The notes: a model not told the origin generated them from the sequence alone. 64,000 bases of DNA from Alkalibacterium olivapovliticus (GCF_003003275.1 NZ_PVTO01000001.1:1-64000); one strand, 5' to 3'. Counted from the first letter of the stretch, positions 11,820 to 22,343 are shown. Numbers and translations are program-made.

Positions 11820-12603
11820 AATAAAAGATAAACGTATTTGGATAACTGGAGCATCCTCCGGAATCGGTGAGGAACTAGCCTACCAGCTTGCTTCAAAGGG
11901 CGCTGTACTTATTTTAAGTGCGCGCAGTGTGGACAAGCTGCATGCTGTGAAAGAGGTCTGTAAAGAAAAGTATGGGGCTAATGTTATTGTTTACCCCCTG
12001 GATGTTTCCGATCTTGACGCAATAGAGAAGGCTGTCAATCACGTGACTGACAAATTAGGTCAGATCGATGTTTTAATTAACAATGCCGGGTTCGGCCACA
12101 CGGAGACTTTTACGGAATATGATTTTTCAAAAGTTGAAAACATGTTCAAAGTAAATGTTCTGGGACTGATGTATATGTCTCAACTGATAGCTAAAAATAT
12201 GATTCAATATAAGTCCGGACCCATTATAAATGTAGCCTCTATAGCAGGTAAAGTGGCGACTCCTAAATCAGCAGTCTATTCAGCTACTAAATTTGCTGTT
12301 ATTGGCTTCAGTAATACATTGAGACTGGAATTGAAAGAGCATGACATCAATGTGACGACTGTCAATCCAGGTCCTGTTGACACTGCATTCTTTGATGAAT
12401 TTGACCCGTCAGGTGCTTATTTAAAAAATGTAAGTTCTGTTGTTCTATCAGCTGAGTATGTCGCTAGTCAGACGGTTAAAGCAATAGGCACGTCGAAGCG
12501 GGAAGTCAATTTGCCTAAACTGCTGGACGTTGCTTCTAAAGTGTATACACTTTTTCCCACTATCAGTGATTATATAGTGAGAACAGCTTTTAACAAAAAA
12601 TAA
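11812..12603 (+). CDS. Short-chain dehydrogenase/reductase
   Basis: A classical SDR with the cofactor loop TGASSGIG at residues 11-18, NNAG near 92, and the catalytic Tyr and Lys in YSATK near 158. Its 263 residues are normal for the class. The substrate cannot be read from the sequence. Relatives next to rnz are often annotated YqjQ or DltE-like without firm biochemistry. It overlaps rnz by 8 nt and is probably translated with it. The last residues (LFPTISDYIVRTAF) are hydrophobic and might touch the membrane. Confidence 0.85.
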   Translation: MSKIKDKRIWITGASSGIGEELAYQLASKGAVLILSARSVDKLHAVKEVCKEKYGANVIVYPLDVSDLDAIEKAVNHVTDKLGQIDVLINNAGFGHTETFTEYDFSKVENMFKVNVLGLMYMSQLIAKNMIQYKSGPIINVASIAGKVATPKSAVYSATKFAVIGFSNTLRLELKEHDINVTTVNPGPVDTAFFDEFDPSGAYLKNVSSVVLSAEYVASQTVKAIGTSKREVNLPKLLDVASKVYTLFPTISDYIVRTAFNKK

Positions 12604-12676
12604 GCGATTCTAATGTAATACTCATAAAATTATGGTATTCTTAAGAAAATAGTTTGTATTCGAGAGGAGTTCGCTT

Positions 12677-13009
12677 ATGAAACGTCAATGGAGCATGGTT
12701 GGAGCGATAGTTCTGTTTTTAATTGTGGCTTATCTGTCAGTACTAAATGTAGATTCGGTTCCGATGAACTTTGGATTTACTACAGTTGAATGGCCGCTTA
12801 TTCTGATTATTTTTGTTTCTGTCTTAATAGGAGCACTCATTGCAACACTTTTATCTACTTTTAAGGTCTATAAAGACCATAACAAAGAGAAAAAAGAAAG
12901 CCGCAGACCTACTACTCGAAAAACAAGATCGGGTAATGGTCTTGAAGAAACTAAAGATACTAGAGATGTGAATAAACCAAACAACGAACTGGGGGACAAC
13001 AATGAATAA
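12677..13009 (+). CDS. LapA-domain (DUF1049) small membrane protein
   Basis: The 110-residue protein has two hydrophobic helices (about residues 7-25 and 40-62) separated by a short loop with VDSVPMNFGF, the layout of the LapA/DUF1049 family. A highly charged cytoplasmic tail follows (KEKKESRRPTTRKTRSG). The E. coli relatives LapA and LapB act in envelope homeostasis, but in Gram-positive bacteria the role is unknown. The ATG follows GAGAGGAG. Its stop overlaps the degV start by 8 nt. Confidence 0.8.
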   Translation: MKRQWSMVGAIVLFLIVAYLSVLNVDSVPMNFGFTTVEWPLILIIFVSVLIGALIATLLSTFKVYKDHNKEKKESRRPTTRKTRSGNGLEETKDTRDVNKPNNELGDNNE

Positions 13010-13865
13010 ACAGAAAATTGCAGTTCTAACAGACTCAGGTTCAGATGTGCCAGAAATGATCAAAAATAAATACGATGTAAAAATTATTCCGTTAAAAATT
13101 ATTTTTGAAGACGGTGAATACATCGATAAAGTAAACATCACCGCTGAAGAAGTATATGACCGTATGGAAAACGAGATACCTAAAACATCACTACCAGACG
13201 GTGAGATGATTAAAGACATTCTGGATGATATTAAAGCTGAAGGATATGAAAAAGTGTTAGTGGTAACGATTTCCAGTGGACTAAGCGGAACGAATAACAT
13301 GATTCGCATCGTAGCTGAGCAGTATGAAGGACTGGATATTTTCGTACTGGATACTAAAAATATCGGTATCGGCTCCGGGTTCTCCGTCGTAACTGCTGCC
13401 TTGTTGTCTGACAGTGATAAAGACTGGGAAGTTATTAAAGAAGAACTGAAAAATGGCGTCGAAAAAGCAAAAGTCTTTTTCCACGTGCCAACTCTTGAGT
13501 ACCTTCAAAAGGGTGGACGTATTGGTCTGGTCCAATCTGTTTTAGGCAGTATGATGAACCTTAAACCGATTATTACGTGTAATGAAGATGGTATATATCA
13601 TACTGTTGCAAAAGTAAGAGGTAAATCTAAATCTGTCAGCAAAACACTTCAGCTGGTTGAAGAATATGCGGGTAATTCCAAGAAGTATAATTTGGCAATT
13701 GCGTATGGCGGCAAAACTGCTTTGAAAGAATCAGAAGCAATTCGCGATGAGATGAAAGAGAAACTACCCCACTTTGAAGAATTTTTCTTTGATCAGATAA
13801 GTCCGGCATTAGGTGTGCATACAGGTCCCGGCCTCATTGGTATCGGTGTGCAGATATTAGATTAA
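13002..13865 (+). CDS. DegV family fatty-acid-binding protein
   Basis: DegV/FakB proteins hold a free fatty acid while the FakA kinase phosphorylates it. The 287-residue protein shows the family start IAVLTDSGSDVP, the ligand loop TISSGLSGTNN near residue 92, LEYLQKGGRIG near 170 and the closing HTGPGLIGIG. The fatty-acid role is inferred from family knowledge. The matching FakA kinase is not in this window. It is coupled by overlap to the LapA-type gene and ends at a strong terminator. Confidence 0.88.
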   Translation: MNKQKIAVLTDSGSDVPEMIKNKYDVKIIPLKIIFEDGEYIDKVNITAEEVYDRMENEIPKTSLPDGEMIKDILDDIKAEGYEKVLVVTISSGLSGTNNMIRIVAEQYEGLDIFVLDTKNIGIGSGFSVVTAALLSDSDKDWEVIKEELKNGVEKAKVFFHVPTLEYLQKGGRIGLVQSVLGSMMNLKPIITCNEDGIYHTVAKVRGKSKSVSKTLQLVEEYAGNSKKYNLAIAYGGKTALKESEAIRDEMKEKLPHFEEFFFDQISPALGVHTGPGLIGIGVQILD

Positions 13866-13879
13866 ATTTAAAAATCAGC

Positions 13880-13920
13880 AAGATACAATGGAGACTTCTC
13901 TTTATTGTATCTTTTTTTTT
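13880..13920 (+). terminator. Terminator after degV
   Basis: AAGATACAAT (13880-13889) pairs with ATTGTATCTT (13904-13913), followed by a long T-run. A TATAAT at 13923-13928 directly downstream probably serves recJ. Confidence 0.9.
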
Positions 13921-13961
13921 GTTATAATAAGAAAGCATGAATAAAACAGGGAGTGAATGGA

Positions 13962-16268
13962 TTGCTGTCAGAAACAATTTGGCGTGACACAGTAAATGGA
14001 GACGAAGAAACGATCAATCAGTTAGCTGATGAATTAAATCATTCCAGATCGTTCATCCGTTTATGTATGAACAGAGGATTAATATCAAAAGAAGAAATCA
14101 GCCGGTTTAAGGAACCCTCTATCGACTGGTTCCACGACCCTTTTGAAATGGTCGATATGACAAAAACGGTTGAAAGAATTCAGGCTGCTATCATGAATAA
14201 CCAGAAAATAACCGTATACGGAGACTATGATGCTGATGGCGTAACAAGTACCGTTATTATGTATGAAGCTATAGAACTGCTGGGAGGTCAAGTTAATTAC
14301 TTTATTCCAAACCGCTTTATTGAAGGATATGGACCTAATGTAGAGGCATTTGAACAGCTGATTGAAAATGGAACCGAACTGATCATCACTGTTGATAATG
14401 GAATTGCGGGACATGAGGCAATCAGTAGAGCGAATGAACTGGGCGTGGATGTTATTGTGACAGATCATCACGAATGTCCAAAAGAATTACCTAAAGCTTA
14501 CAGCATCATCCATCCAAAACATCCTGCAGGGACTTACCCTTTTAAAGAACTGGCAGGTGCAGGAGTCAGTCTGAAAGTAGCACAAGCACTGATGGGTGAG
14601 ATTCCGGAAGAGTTTCTCGAGTTGGCGATGATTGGGACAATAGCTGATGTCGTTTCCCTTACAGATGAAAATAGAGCGATAGCTTACTTTGGTCTAAAAC
14701 TGATCAAGCGGACACAACGACTAGGGTTACTGACATTACTTTCAAAAGCCGAGATTACACTAAGCGAAATCGATGAAGAAGTCATTGGTTTTAAACTAGC
14801 CCCACCAATTAATGCAGTCGGTCGACTGGGAGATGCCTCTGACGTTGTTGAACTCTTAAACACATTTGATGATGAAAGGGCAAAAATATTGAGTCAGATG
14901 GTCCTCGACAAGAACACTGAACGAAAACAAATTGTTGAGAAAATTACAAAAGAAGCTTTCCAACAGCTCAATGATCATAAAGACGATGCCGTCATTGTCT
15001 TGAAAGATGCTGACTGGCATCAGGGCGTTCTAGGGATAGTGGCCAGTAAAGTAGTAGAAAAGACGAACAAACCGACACTGATACTGTCATTAGATCAGGC
15101 TGAGAGTAAATTAAAAGGATCCGGACGGAGTATAGAAGGATTCAATCTGTTTGCGTGCATGGAGAAAGTCAGTCATCATTTAACCGGATTTGGTGGTCAC
15201 GAAATGGCCTGCGGGTTAAGTCTTGATTTGGATAAATTGGGGATCTTTAATGAGGAACTGAACGCTATTGCTCAAACCATGACAGGTGATAGTACACTTA
15301 AGAGAGAGCTGATAATTGACTCAACAGCTGACTTTGACGAACTGTCTATTGAGATGATAGAAGAACTAAACCAGCTAAGACCATTCGGGCAGGACAACAA
15401 AAAACCGCTCTTTAAGCTTCCTGCAGTTGTCCCACAGGATCCCAAGGTAATTGGTGCCAACAAAGACCATTTTAAAACGACATTATCCAAGGATGATAAA
15501 ATGATCGATTTAATAGCTTTTGGTGCTTCGCACTGGCAGGAAGTGTTTAAATCTCATCCAACTCTAGATGTAGCAGGGTATATAGCCATCAACGAATGGA
15601 ACGGGAACCGTAAACTGCAAGTTCAGGCCATCGACTACCGAACAGATCAGTCGATTGTGATTGATAAGAGACAGATGAAATTGAATAAAGCTGTCTTTAA
15701 AGACCCTCAAGCACATTATATCTTCTTCCAGAAGTCTGTTTACTCAAAATGGAATGATGAAATCAATTCAGAAGCTACTCATAGATTAATGGCTAAAGGA
15801 GAAGAGCTGACACCGATTTCACCTGACAAAAAAGTGTATATAGTAGATATACCGGATGATATGGCTGACTTCAAATCTGTTTACAGCTATTATGAGACTC
15901 ATTCTTTCTTCTTTTACTTTTACTCGCCTAATGATTATTATTTCAAAGGTATGCCGAAACACTCACAATTTTCTACCCTTTATAAGTGGCTGCATCATAA
16001 AAAAGAGATTAAACTTGAAACAGATACTAATGAGCTCATAAGGGAGCTCAAAGTAGATAAAGAAGTAGCTAAATTTATGTTGATGGTGTTTTTAGAGAAT
16101 GAATTTGTTACAATGGAAGATGGGAAGTTGAGTGTTGTATCCAATCCCAGCAAAAAAAGACTGGAAGATACTAAAACGTATAAGAGACGATTAAACCAGA
16201 TTAAAGTGGAAGAAAAATTGGTTTATAGTTCATTTAACGAATTACTGACTAACCTAAAAGAGTCATAA
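13962..16268 (+). CDS. recJ: Single-stranded-DNA exonuclease RecJ
   Basis: RecJ is a 5'-3' exonuclease of recombination and mismatch repair. The DHH-family motifs are [12 protein letters not shown] near residue 86 and TDHHE near 168, and the DHHA1 motif is [11 protein letters not shown] near 408. An OB-fold region and a long C-terminal domain, characteristic of Firmicutes RecJ, follow. I choose the TTG at 13962 because AGGGAG at 13948-13953 is spaced for it, and the in-frame GTG at 13953 lies within that site. This gives 768 residues. apt follows, as in Bacillus (recJ-apt-relA), but here relA is 44 kb away. Confidence 0.93.
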   Translation: MLSETIWRDTVNGDEETINQLADELNHSRSFIRLCMNRGLISKEEISRFKEPSIDWFHDPFEMVDMTKTVERIQAAIMNNQKITVYGDYDADGVTSTVIMYEAIELLGGQVNYFIPNRFIEGYGPNVEAFEQLIENGTELIITVDNGIAGHEAISRANELGVDVIVTDHHECPKELPKAYSIIHPKHPAGTYPFKELAGAGVSLKVAQALMGEIPEEFLELAMIGTIADVVSLTDENRAIAYFGLKLIKRTQRLGLLTLLSKAEITLSEIDEEVIGFKLAPPINAVGRLGDASDVVELLNTFDDERAKILSQMVLDKNTERKQIVEKITKEAFQQLNDHKDDAVIVLKDADWHQGVLGIVASKVVEKTNKPTLILSLDQAESKLKGSGRSIEGFNLFACMEKVSHHLTGFGGHEMACGLSLDLDKLGIFNEELNAIAQTMTGDSTLKRELIIDSTADFDELSIEMIEELNQLRPFGQDNKKPLFKLPAVVPQDPKVIGANKDHFKTTLSKDDKMIDLIAFGASHWQEVFKSHPTLDVAGYIAINEWNGNRKLQVQAIDYRTDQSIVIDKRQMKLNKAVFKDPQAHYIFFQKSVYSKWNDEINSEATHRLMAKGEELTPISPDKKVYIVDIPDDMADFKSVYSYYETHSFFFYFYSPNDYYFKGMPKHSQFSTLYKWLHHKKEIKLETDTNELIRELKVDKEVAKFMLMVFLENEFVTMEDGKLSVVSNPSKKRLEDTKTYKRRLNQIKVEEKLVYSSFNELLTNLKES

Positions 16269-16303
16269 TATGTATATGTGAAGAGCATAACGGAGGATTG
16301 AAC

Positions 16304-16816
16304 ATGGATTTCAAACAATTTATTGCTGATGTACCAGATTTTCCAGAAGAAGGCATTACATTTAGAGATATTTCCCCATTGATGGCTGATGGGAAAGCTT
16401 ATAAAGAAGCAACGAGACAGATAGTAGAATACGCAAAGGACAAGGGAGTCGAAATGATTGTCGGCCCTGAAGCAAGAGGCTTTATTGTCGGCTGTCCGGT
16501 AGCAAATGAACTGGAAATTGGATTTGCACCTTGTCGTAAAAAAGGAAAATTGCCTAGAGAAACAATCGAAGTCAGTTATGGACTGGAATATGGAAATGAT
16601 ATTCTTCAACTGCACAAAGATGCAATTAAACCGGGTCAGAAAGTATTGATTACCGATGATCTTCTGGCAACAGGCGGAACTATCGCAGCGACTATCGAAC
16701 TGGTTGAGAAACTGGGCGGAGAAGTTGTAGGAGCGGCATTCTTTATTGAACTGGCGGATCTTAAAGGAAGAGATCAGATCAAAGGATATGACATTTTCAC
16801 TTTAATGACTTATTAA
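16304..16816 (+). CDS. apt: Adenine phosphoribosyltransferase
   Basis: Apt salvages adenine to AMP with PRPP. The 170-residue protein carries the PRPP-binding loop [13 protein letters not shown] near residue 116 and the APT-type segment [14 protein letters not shown] near 57. GGAGG at 16292-16296 places the start at the ATG 16304, not at the upstream in-frame TTG at 16298. It lies 35 nt after recJ and ends at a bidirectional terminator shared with the convergent lexA. Confidence 0.96.
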   Translation: MDFKQFIADVPDFPEEGITFRDISPLMADGKAYKEATRQIVEYAKDKGVEMIVGPEARGFIVGCPVANELEIGFAPCRKKGKLPRETIEVSYGLEYGNDILQLHKDAIKPGQKVLITDDLLATGGTIAATIELVEKLGGEVVGAAFFIELADLKGRDQIKGYDIFTLMTY

Positions 16817-16818
16817 TA

Positions 16819-16860
16819 CAAAAAAGTTTCCACCCTGATTAAAGGATGGAAACTTTTTTT
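16819..16860. terminator. Bidirectional terminator between apt and lexA
   Basis: AAAAAAGTTTCCA pairs with TGGAAACTTTTTT around an inner CC/GG stem and a loop. It has A-runs and T-runs on both sides and lies between convergent genes. Confidence 0.9.
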
Positions 16861-16862
16861 GT

Positions 16863-17498
16863 TTAAAATATGTGACTTCTATATAGAGAGATTACTCGGC
16901 CCAGTATCTTGACGTCATTCAAGATGATAGGGTCCATCGAATCATTTTCAGGCTGCAGTCTGATATAATTCTTTTCTTTGAAGAATCGTTTACAGGTTGC
17001 TTCATCTTCGTCAGTCATGGCAATAACAATATCACCATTGTTTGCCGTTTCCTGTTTTCTTACGATGACTTGATCGCCGTCCAGTATACCGACGTTCATC
17101 ATACTCTCACCACGAATGGTCAACATGAATAAATTACCTTTGTCCAGTTCCAAATCATTTGGAATCGGGAAATAATCTGTCGCTTCTTCAATAGCTAAGA
17201 TAGGTTCTCCGGCGGTTACGACGCCTAGTAATGGGATTTTATCCTCATCTTCATTGATGCCTAGTTTATCTAATCCTAATTTAGTAAATTCAATCGCTCT
17301 CGGTTTTGACGGATCTCTTAGAATAAATCCGTTTTTTTCAAGTCTGGCCAAATGCCCATGAACAGTTGAAGTTGAAGAAAGTGCTGTAGCAGTCCCTATT
17401 TCTCTAACTGTAGGAGGATATCCTTTTTTCTTGAACTGACTGTAAATATAATGTAGAATTTCAATTTGTTTTTCGCCTTTTCGGCCTCTAGTGGTCAT
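16863..17498 (-). CDS. lexA: SOS repressor LexA
   Basis: LexA represses DNA-damage genes and cleaves itself when RecA is activated. The 211-residue protein has the N-terminal winged helix (residues 1-70), the cleavage site in VVTAGEP (Ala-Gly bond near residue 95), the catalytic Ser in GESMMN near 130 and the Lys in ATCKRFF near 168. Two LexA boxes lie in its own promoter, so it is autoregulated. The layout lexA, divergent DUF896 gene, tkt, YneF matches Bacillus, but the damage-induced division inhibitor gene yneA and its neighbour yneB, expected between lexA and the DUF896 gene, are absent. Confidence 0.97.
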   Translation of the reverse strand: MTTRGRKGEKQIEILHYIYSQFKKKGYPPTVREIGTATALSSTSTVHGHLARLEKNGFILRDPSKPRAIEFTKLGLDKLGINEDEDKIPLLGVVTAGEPILAIEEATDYFPIPNDLELDKGNLFMLTIRGESMMNVGILDGDQVIVRKQETANNGDIVIAMTDEDEATCKRFFKEKNYIRLQPENDSMDPIILNDVKILGRVISLYRSHIF

Positions 17499-17527
17499 TC
17501 ATAAACCCTCACTTTCATCATTTTAAT

Positions 17528-17541
17528 GGAACAACCGTTCT
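17528..17541. promoter_or_regulatory. LexA box 2 (downstream of lexA -10)
   Basis: GGAACAACCGTTCT retains the GAAC-N4-GTTC core of the Gram-positive SOS box. It lies between the lexA promoter and the lexA start. Confidence 0.8.
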
Positions 17542-17553
17542 ATTATTAAATTT

Positions 17554-17582
17554 AGTATAGCATAGCTAATACCCTTATTCAA
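17554..17582 (-). promoter_or_regulatory. lexA promoter
   Basis: Read on the minus strand: TTGAAT, a 17-nt spacer and TATACT. The -35 box overlaps LexA box 1, so LexA bound there would block RNA polymerase. Confidence 0.85.
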
Positions 17583-17593
17583 ACAAATGTTCG
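17580..17593. promoter_or_regulatory. LexA box 1 (overlaps lexA -35)
   Basis: CAAACAAATGTTCG differs from the palindrome CGAACATATGTTCG at only two positions. Besides lexA it could also influence the divergent DUF896 gene, whose ATG is 107 nt away. Confidence 0.85.
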
Positions 17594-17700
17594 AATTAGA
17601 ATGGTGTTTATTTTAACAATCTATGCCTACCACTTTTGACCCAGTAATGTTATGATTAAAGGGTAAAAGTAACAAAGAAGTGTCATCATAGGAGGATTTT

Positions 17701-17943
17701 ATGTTAGAAAAAAAGAAACTCGACAGAATTAATGATCTAGTCAGAAAAGAAAGAAATGAAGGTTTGACTGAAGAAGAAAAAACTGAACAGAAAGCCTTGA
17801 GAGAAGAGTATATTCAGGCATTCAGGTCAGGTATGAAAAACCAGATTGAAGGCATGAAAATCGTTGATCCTGACGGTAATGATGTCACGCCCGATAAAGT
17901 AAAGGATATCCAGAAAGAAAAAGGTTTGCACGGCCGAGATTAG
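17701..17943 (+). CDS. DUF896 (YnzC-type) small cytosolic protein
   Basis: This 80-residue protein begins with a helical hairpin (KKKLDRINDLVRKERNEG, then LTEEEKTEQKALREEYIQAF), the DUF896/UPF0291 fold known from Bacillus YnzC. The function is not established. It lies divergent to lexA, where ynzC is the last gene of the SOS-induced yneA operon in Bacillus. A perfect AGGAGG precedes the ATG, and an extended -10 (TG-T-TATGAT, 17651-17656) is visible. Whether LexA controls it here depends on box 1. Confidence 0.85.
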   Translation: MLEKKKLDRINDLVRKERNEGLTEEEKTEQKALREEYIQAFRSGMKNQIEGMKIVDPDGNDVTPDKVKDIQKEKGLHGRD

Positions 17944-17980
17944 CAGTATCTGTATTCCCTTACAATAATATGAGAATACG

Positions 17981-18009
17981 TTGAAATAACATGTTAATAA
18001 TAGTACAAT
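17981..18009 (+). promoter_or_regulatory. Promoter of tkt
   Basis: TTGAAA (17981-17986), a 17-nt spacer and TACAAT (18004-18009), about 50 nt before the tkt start. Confidence 0.8.
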
Positions 18010-18055
18010 AATAGGGTAGGTTTAAAATCTAAACAAACGAAAGGGTTGAAGTTAA

Positions 18056-20053
18056 TTGTTCGATAAAATAGATCAAATGGCTGTTGATACAATTCGTACG
18101 TTAAGTATCGATGGCGTACAAAAAGCTAATTCAGGACACCCCGGTTTACCAATGGGAGCAGCACCAATGGCGTATACGCTATGGACACGTCACTTAAATA
18201 TTAATCCGACTAATTCCAGATGGTTCAACAGAGACCGTTTTGTATTATCTGCAGGACACGGATCAATGCTGTTATACAGTATGCTCCACTTGTCTGGATT
18301 TGACGTAACGATCGATAACCTGAAGAACTTCCGTCAATTGGAAGGCAACACTCCAGGACATCCGGAAGTACACATTACTGATGGTGTCGAAGCGACAACT
18401 GGACCTTTAGGACAGGGAATTGCAAACGCTGTAGGAATGGCTATGGCTGAAGCACACTTAGCAGCTACCTATAACAAAGAGGACTACGGTATTGTAGACC
18501 ATTACACTTATGTTCTATGTGGAGACGGCGATCTTCAGGAAGGTGTTTCTCAAGAATCTTCTTCTCTGGCTGGCCACTTAAAATTAGGTAAATTAATTAT
18601 GTTGTATGATTCCAATGATATCCAATTAGATGGTCCAACATCCAATGCCTTTACTGAAGATGTCGGCAAACGTTATGAAGCTTATGGCTGGGAGCATATC
18701 CTGGTTGAAGATGGTAACGATTTAGAAGCAATCGACCAGGCTATTCAAAAAGCTAAAGAAAATACCGACCAACCGTCTCTGATCGAAATCAAGACAGTTA
18801 TCGGGTTTGGTGCAACAAATGCAGGAACTCATAATGTGCATGGTGCACCACTTGGGCCTGAAGGTGTTGAAGCTGCCAAAAAAGCTTACGGATGGGAAGG
18901 CGAAGACTTCTACGTGCCTCAAGAGGTCAAAGATCGCTTTAAAGAGCTTATTATCGACAAAGGTGAAAAAGCTGAAGCTGAGTGGAACTCCTTAGTTTCT
19001 GATTACCGCAATACGCATTCAGACCTGTCAGCTCGTTTTGATTCTGCATTATCAGGTGAACTACCTGCAGACTGGGATAAAGACCTGCCAAGTTTTGCTG
19101 AAACTGATGGAGCAGATGCGACGCGTTCTACAAGTGGAAAAGTACTGAATGCCATCGCTAAAACTGTTCCGAATTTCTGGGGCGGTTCTGCAGATTTATC
19201 TGGATCTAATAAAACAATGATCGACGATGTTAAAGATTTCCAGGCTGGACAATATGAAGGACGTAACATCTGGTACGGTGTACGTGAATTTGCTATGACA
19301 GCTGCCTTAAACGGTATTCTTTTACATGGTGGTACAAAATCATACGTGGCTACGTTCTTTGTGTTTACAGATTACCTGAGACCGGCTGTTCGTTTAGCTG
19401 CCTTATCACGTATCCCTGCCATTTATGTTATGACACATGACTCTATTGCTGTAGGAGAAGATGGACCAACTCACGAACCTGTTGAGCAACTGTCTAGTTT
19501 CCGTGGTATGCACAATCTGACTGTTTTGCGTCCAGCTGACGGTAACGAAGTCGCTGCAGCGTGGGAAGTGGCTGTCACATCTACTGACAGACCGACAATG
19601 CTAGTCTTGACTCGTCAAAATCTACCTGTATTACCAGGCACTCAAGAGTCTGCACGACAAAATGTTAAAAAAGGTGCTTATGTGTTATCTGCATCTGACA
19701 ATGAAACGCCAGATGGCATCCTGATTGCGACTGGATCAGAAGTAACATTAGCTGTAGAAGCTCAAAAAGCATTGAAAGCTCAGGGACATGATGTATCAGT
19801 AGTGTCTATGCCGAGTTTCGATCTGTTTGAACTACAATCAGATGAATACAAAGAATCTGTATTGCCATCTGCTGTAAAAAACAGAGTAGCTATTGAAATG
19901 GGCTCTTCATTCGGATGGCATAAATATGCTGGATCTGAAGGAAAAGTTCTGGCTATTGATAAGTTTGGCGCAAGTGGTAATGGCGAAGCAGTTGTTGAGG
20001 CTTATGGCTTCACACCTGAAAATGTTGTAAACACTTATCTATCACTAAACTGA
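18056..20053 (+). CDS. tkt: Transketolase
   Basis: Transketolase moves two-carbon units between sugar phosphates in the pentose phosphate pathway, using thiamine diphosphate. The 665-residue protein shows the substrate-site histidines in [14 protein letters not shown] and TPGHPE, the ThDP motif starting at GDGDLQEG near residue 158, and the pyrimidine and C-terminal transketolase domains. The start codon is TTG, preceded by AAAGGG about 10 nt upstream. No ATG in this frame fits better. It has its own promoter and terminator, as suits a highly expressed gene. Confidence 0.97.
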   Translation: MFDKIDQMAVDTIRTLSIDGVQKANSGHPGLPMGAAPMAYTLWTRHLNINPTNSRWFNRDRFVLSAGHGSMLLYSMLHLSGFDVTIDNLKNFRQLEGNTPGHPEVHITDGVEATTGPLGQGIANAVGMAMAEAHLAATYNKEDYGIVDHYTYVLCGDGDLQEGVSQESSSLAGHLKLGKLIMLYDSNDIQLDGPTSNAFTEDVGKRYEAYGWEHILVEDGNDLEAIDQAIQKAKENTDQPSLIEIKTVIGFGATNAGTHNVHGAPLGPEGVEAAKKAYGWEGEDFYVPQEVKDRFKELIIDKGEKAEAEWNSLVSDYRNTHSDLSARFDSALSGELPADWDKDLPSFAETDGADATRSTSGKVLNAIAKTVPNFWGGSADLSGSNKTMIDDVKDFQAGQYEGRNIWYGVREFAMTAALNGILLHGGTKSYVATFFVFTDYLRPAVRLAALSRIPAIYVMTHDSIAVGEDGPTHEPVEQLSSFRGMHNLTVLRPADGNEVAAAWEVAVTSTDRPTMLVLTRQNLPVLPGTQESARQNVKKGAYVLSASDNETPDGILIATGSEVTLAVEAQKALKAQGHDVSVVSMPSFDLFELQSDEYKESVLPSAVKNRVAIEMGSSFGWHKYAGSEGKVLAIDKFGASGNGEAVVEAYGFTPENVVNTYLSLN

Positions 20054-20070
20054 ACTAAGAAATAGATTTG

Positions 20071-20102
20071 AGCACCTCTATTAAATTAGAGGTGCTTTTT
20101 TT
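20071..20102 (+). terminator. Terminator after tkt
   Basis: AGCACCTCTA (20071-20080) pairs perfectly with TAGAGGTGCT (20087-20096), followed by a T-run. Confidence 0.92.
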
Positions 20103-20145
20103 CTGTCAGGTCTAAAAAGTAAATAACTGTTTTGGTATATAAAGG

Positions 20146-20174
20146 TTTATTTTTTAGCGTTTATTGTGTAAAAT
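20146..20174 (+). promoter_or_regulatory. Probable promoter of the YneF gene
   Basis: TTTATT (20146-20151), a 17-nt spacer and TAAAAT (20169-20174). The -35 match is modest. Confidence 0.5.
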
Positions 20175-20243
20175 AGTCCAGTGAGCAGTTTTTTAATTTC
20201 TGCTATTAGATAAGAGCACGATGTTGAGAGGAGTGAACAAAAA

Positions 20244-20483
20244 ATGAATACAGGATTAGCTATTTTATTGATAATATTAGCATTAGTTGGCGGATTAGTC
20301 GGCGGATTCTTTATTGCCAGAAAATACATGATGGATTATTTTGAAAAAAATCCACCGATCGATGAAAACATGCTGCGTATGATGATGATTCAAATGGGAC
20401 AGAAACCGTCTGAACGAAAAATCAATCAGATGATGAGTCAAATGAAATCTCAGCAGAAAAATGCTAAAAAGAAAAAGAAATAA
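20244..20483 (+). CDS. YneF/UPF0154 single-pass membrane protein
   Basis: The 79-residue protein has one N-terminal transmembrane helix with a glycine-rich stretch ([17 protein letters not shown]) and a basic cytoplasmic tail ending in KNAKKKKK. The middle segment [20 protein letters not shown] is the family signature of YneF. The function is unknown. Its position after tkt matches Bacillus. GAGGAG precedes the ATG. Confidence 0.9.
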   Translation: MNTGLAILLIILALVGGLVGGFFIARKYMMDYFEKNPPIDENMLRMMMIQMGQKPSERKINQMMSQMKSQQKNAKKKKK

Positions 20484-20496
20484 TATTACTGGTATG

Positions 20497-20518
20497 CGGA
20501 CAGAACAATTTCTGTCCG
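20497..20518 (+). terminator. Hairpin after the YneF gene without T-run
   Basis: CGGACAGAA pairs perfectly with TTCTGTCCG around a 4-nt loop. No T-tract follows, so it could be a weak terminator, a processing site or a leader hairpin of the ABC operon. Confidence 0.45.
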
Positions 20519-20591
20519 TTGATCATTAGTCCAACATGACATATTGTCACATTGGATACAAGAATCGAACATTCGACTAGGAGATATGATT

Positions 20592-22343
20592 ATGGGGATA
20601 TTTAAACGATTAAGCTGGTTTTTTAAACAGGAAAAGAAATCATATTTATTGGGGATCGTCTCTTTAGTGATTGTGGCTATATTGCAGTTGATTCCGCCGC
20701 GCATCATAGGGATTGTGGTGGACGAAATTGAAACAGCCAGTATAACCCAGTTGTCGCTTACGACCTGGCTTGCTATTTTGGCATCAACGGCAGTGCTCCA
20801 ATATGTTTTAAGATACATCTGGCGCGTACGCATTTGGGGAAATGCTGCAAAGCTGGAACAGATTGTACGAAAACAGCTTTTTGATCATTTTACGAATATG
20901 GATAATCAGTTTTTCCAGAAATACAGAACAGGGGATCTGATGGCCCACGCGACTAATGATTTAAGAGGACTGCGTATGGTTGCAGGTGGAGGGATTCTGA
21001 CGCTCGCTGATGCGATCAGTGTAGGACTTACCACTCTTTTAGCCATGCTCTTTATTGTCGACTGGCGCCTGACATTGATAGCGATTATACCTCTGCCACT
21101 ACTGGCTGTTACGTCACGTGTTCTTGGTAAAAAACTCCATTTGAGATTCAGGGATGCTCAAGCTGCCTTTTCCCATCTGAATGATAAAGTTCAGGAAAGT
21201 ATACAAGGAATAAAAGTCATCAAGACCTTTGGGCAGGAGAAAGAAGACATTGAAGAATTCTCAAAACAGACGGATAATGTTGTAGCGAAAAATAAAGCAG
21301 TATATAAAATCGATTCGCTATTCGATCCGGCAATCACCTTTATTATGGGTATTTCCTATTTCTTGACTATTTTTATAGGCGGACTGCTTATTTCAGGGAA
21401 TGAAATAACAATAGGGGATTTTGTTACATTTATTAATTATATTGGGATGCTCGTTTGGCCAATGTTTGCTATTGGACGTTTATTTAATATTATTGAAAGA
21501 GGATCTGCCAGTTATGACCGGATAGAAACGCTTCTTAGAGAGGAAACAGCAATAGAGGAGCGTCATGGGGCAATCGATCACCCGATTACTGGTGATCTGA
21601 GTTTCAAACTGGAATCTTTCTCCTATCCTGAAGATGAAGTTGAGACACTGAGAGACATAGACTTCAGATTGAATGCCGGCGGCACATTGGGTATTGTCGG
21701 CAAAACGGGTGCGGGGAAAACAACCATTCTCAAACTATTGTTAAGAGAGTACGACGCGTACAAAGGGAAGATCGAATATGGTGGGTATGATATAAGAGAT
21801 TACACACTGGATGCTTTACTGAAACAAGTAGGGTATGTTCCTCAAGATAACTACTTGTTTTCAGACACGATCAGAGAGAACATCCGATTTGCTGATCCTG
21901 GTTTATCTCAGGAAGCGGTTGAGGCTGCAGCTAAATTAGCCGATATTCATCAGGATATTCTGGAACTGCCCAATGGATATGATACTGAGGTTGGTGAACG
22001 TGGCGTCTCCCTTTCTGGAGGACAGAAGCAGCGTATTTCGATTGCTCGCGCTATTTTAATCAATCCTGAATTGATGATATTGGATGATTCACTATCTGCT
22101 GTAGATGCTCAGACTGAAGAAACGATCTTATCTGGATTGAAAGACATCAGACAGGGTCAGACAACGATCATTGCTGCACACAGAATTAGTTCAGTGATGC
22201 ATGCTGAAGAAATCATTGTTATTGATGAAGGGTCTATTATTGAAAGAGGGACGCATAAATCTCTCCTTCAGCAAAATGGTTGGTATAAAGATATGTATGA
22301 GCAACAGCAGCTTGAAAGAGCATTAAAAGGGGGAGAAGCCTAA
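20592..22343 (+). CDS. Heterodimeric ABC exporter, subunit with degenerate catalytic site
   Basis: This is a half-transporter of 583 residues: a six-helix membrane domain (residues 1-310) and an ATP-binding domain with Walker A GKTGAGKT near 371 and signature LSGGQKQRIS. After Walker B the catalytic Glu is replaced by Asp (LDDSLSAVD), the usual mark of the first subunit of LmrCD, EfrAB or BmrCD type exporters. AGGAG at 20579-20583 supports the ATG at 20592. The in-frame ATGs at 20544 and 20586 lie upstream of the site or too close to it. The stop overlaps the ATG of the partner gene. The cargo is unknown; drug or lipid export is inferred. Confidence 0.88.
   Translation: MGIFKRLSWFFKQEKKSYLLGIVSLVIVAILQLIPPRIIGIVVDEIETASITQLSLTTWLAILASTAVLQYVLRYIWRVRIWGNAAKLEQIVRKQLFDHFTNMDNQFFQKYRTGDLMAHATNDLRGLRMVAGGGILTLADAISVGLTTLLAMLFIVDWRLTLIAIIPLPLLAVTSRVLGKKLHLRFRDAQAAFSHLNDKVQESIQGIKVIKTFGQEKEDIEEFSKQTDNVVAKNKAVYKIDSLFDPAITFIMGISYFLTIFIGGLLISGNEITIGDFVTFINYIGMLVWPMFAIGRLFNIIERGSASYDRIETLLREETAIEERHGAIDHPITGDLSFKLESFSYPEDEVETLRDIDFRLNAGGTLGIVGKTGAGKTTILKLLLREYDAYKGKIEYGGYDIRDYTLDALLKQVGYVPQDNYLFSDTIRENIRFADPGLSQEAVEAAAKLADIHQDILELPNGYDTEVGERGVSLSGGQKQRISIARAILINPELMILDDSLSAVDAQTEETILSGLKDIRQGQTTIIAAHRISSVMHAEEIIVIDEGSIIERGTHKSLLQQNGWYKDMYEQQQLERALKGGEA

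Noticed and set aside
20566-20575. CGAACATTCG palindrome before the ABC operon, considered as a LexA box
   Set aside because: The Gram-positive box needs GAAC-N4-GTTC over 14 bases; this 10-base palindrome has the wrong spacing.
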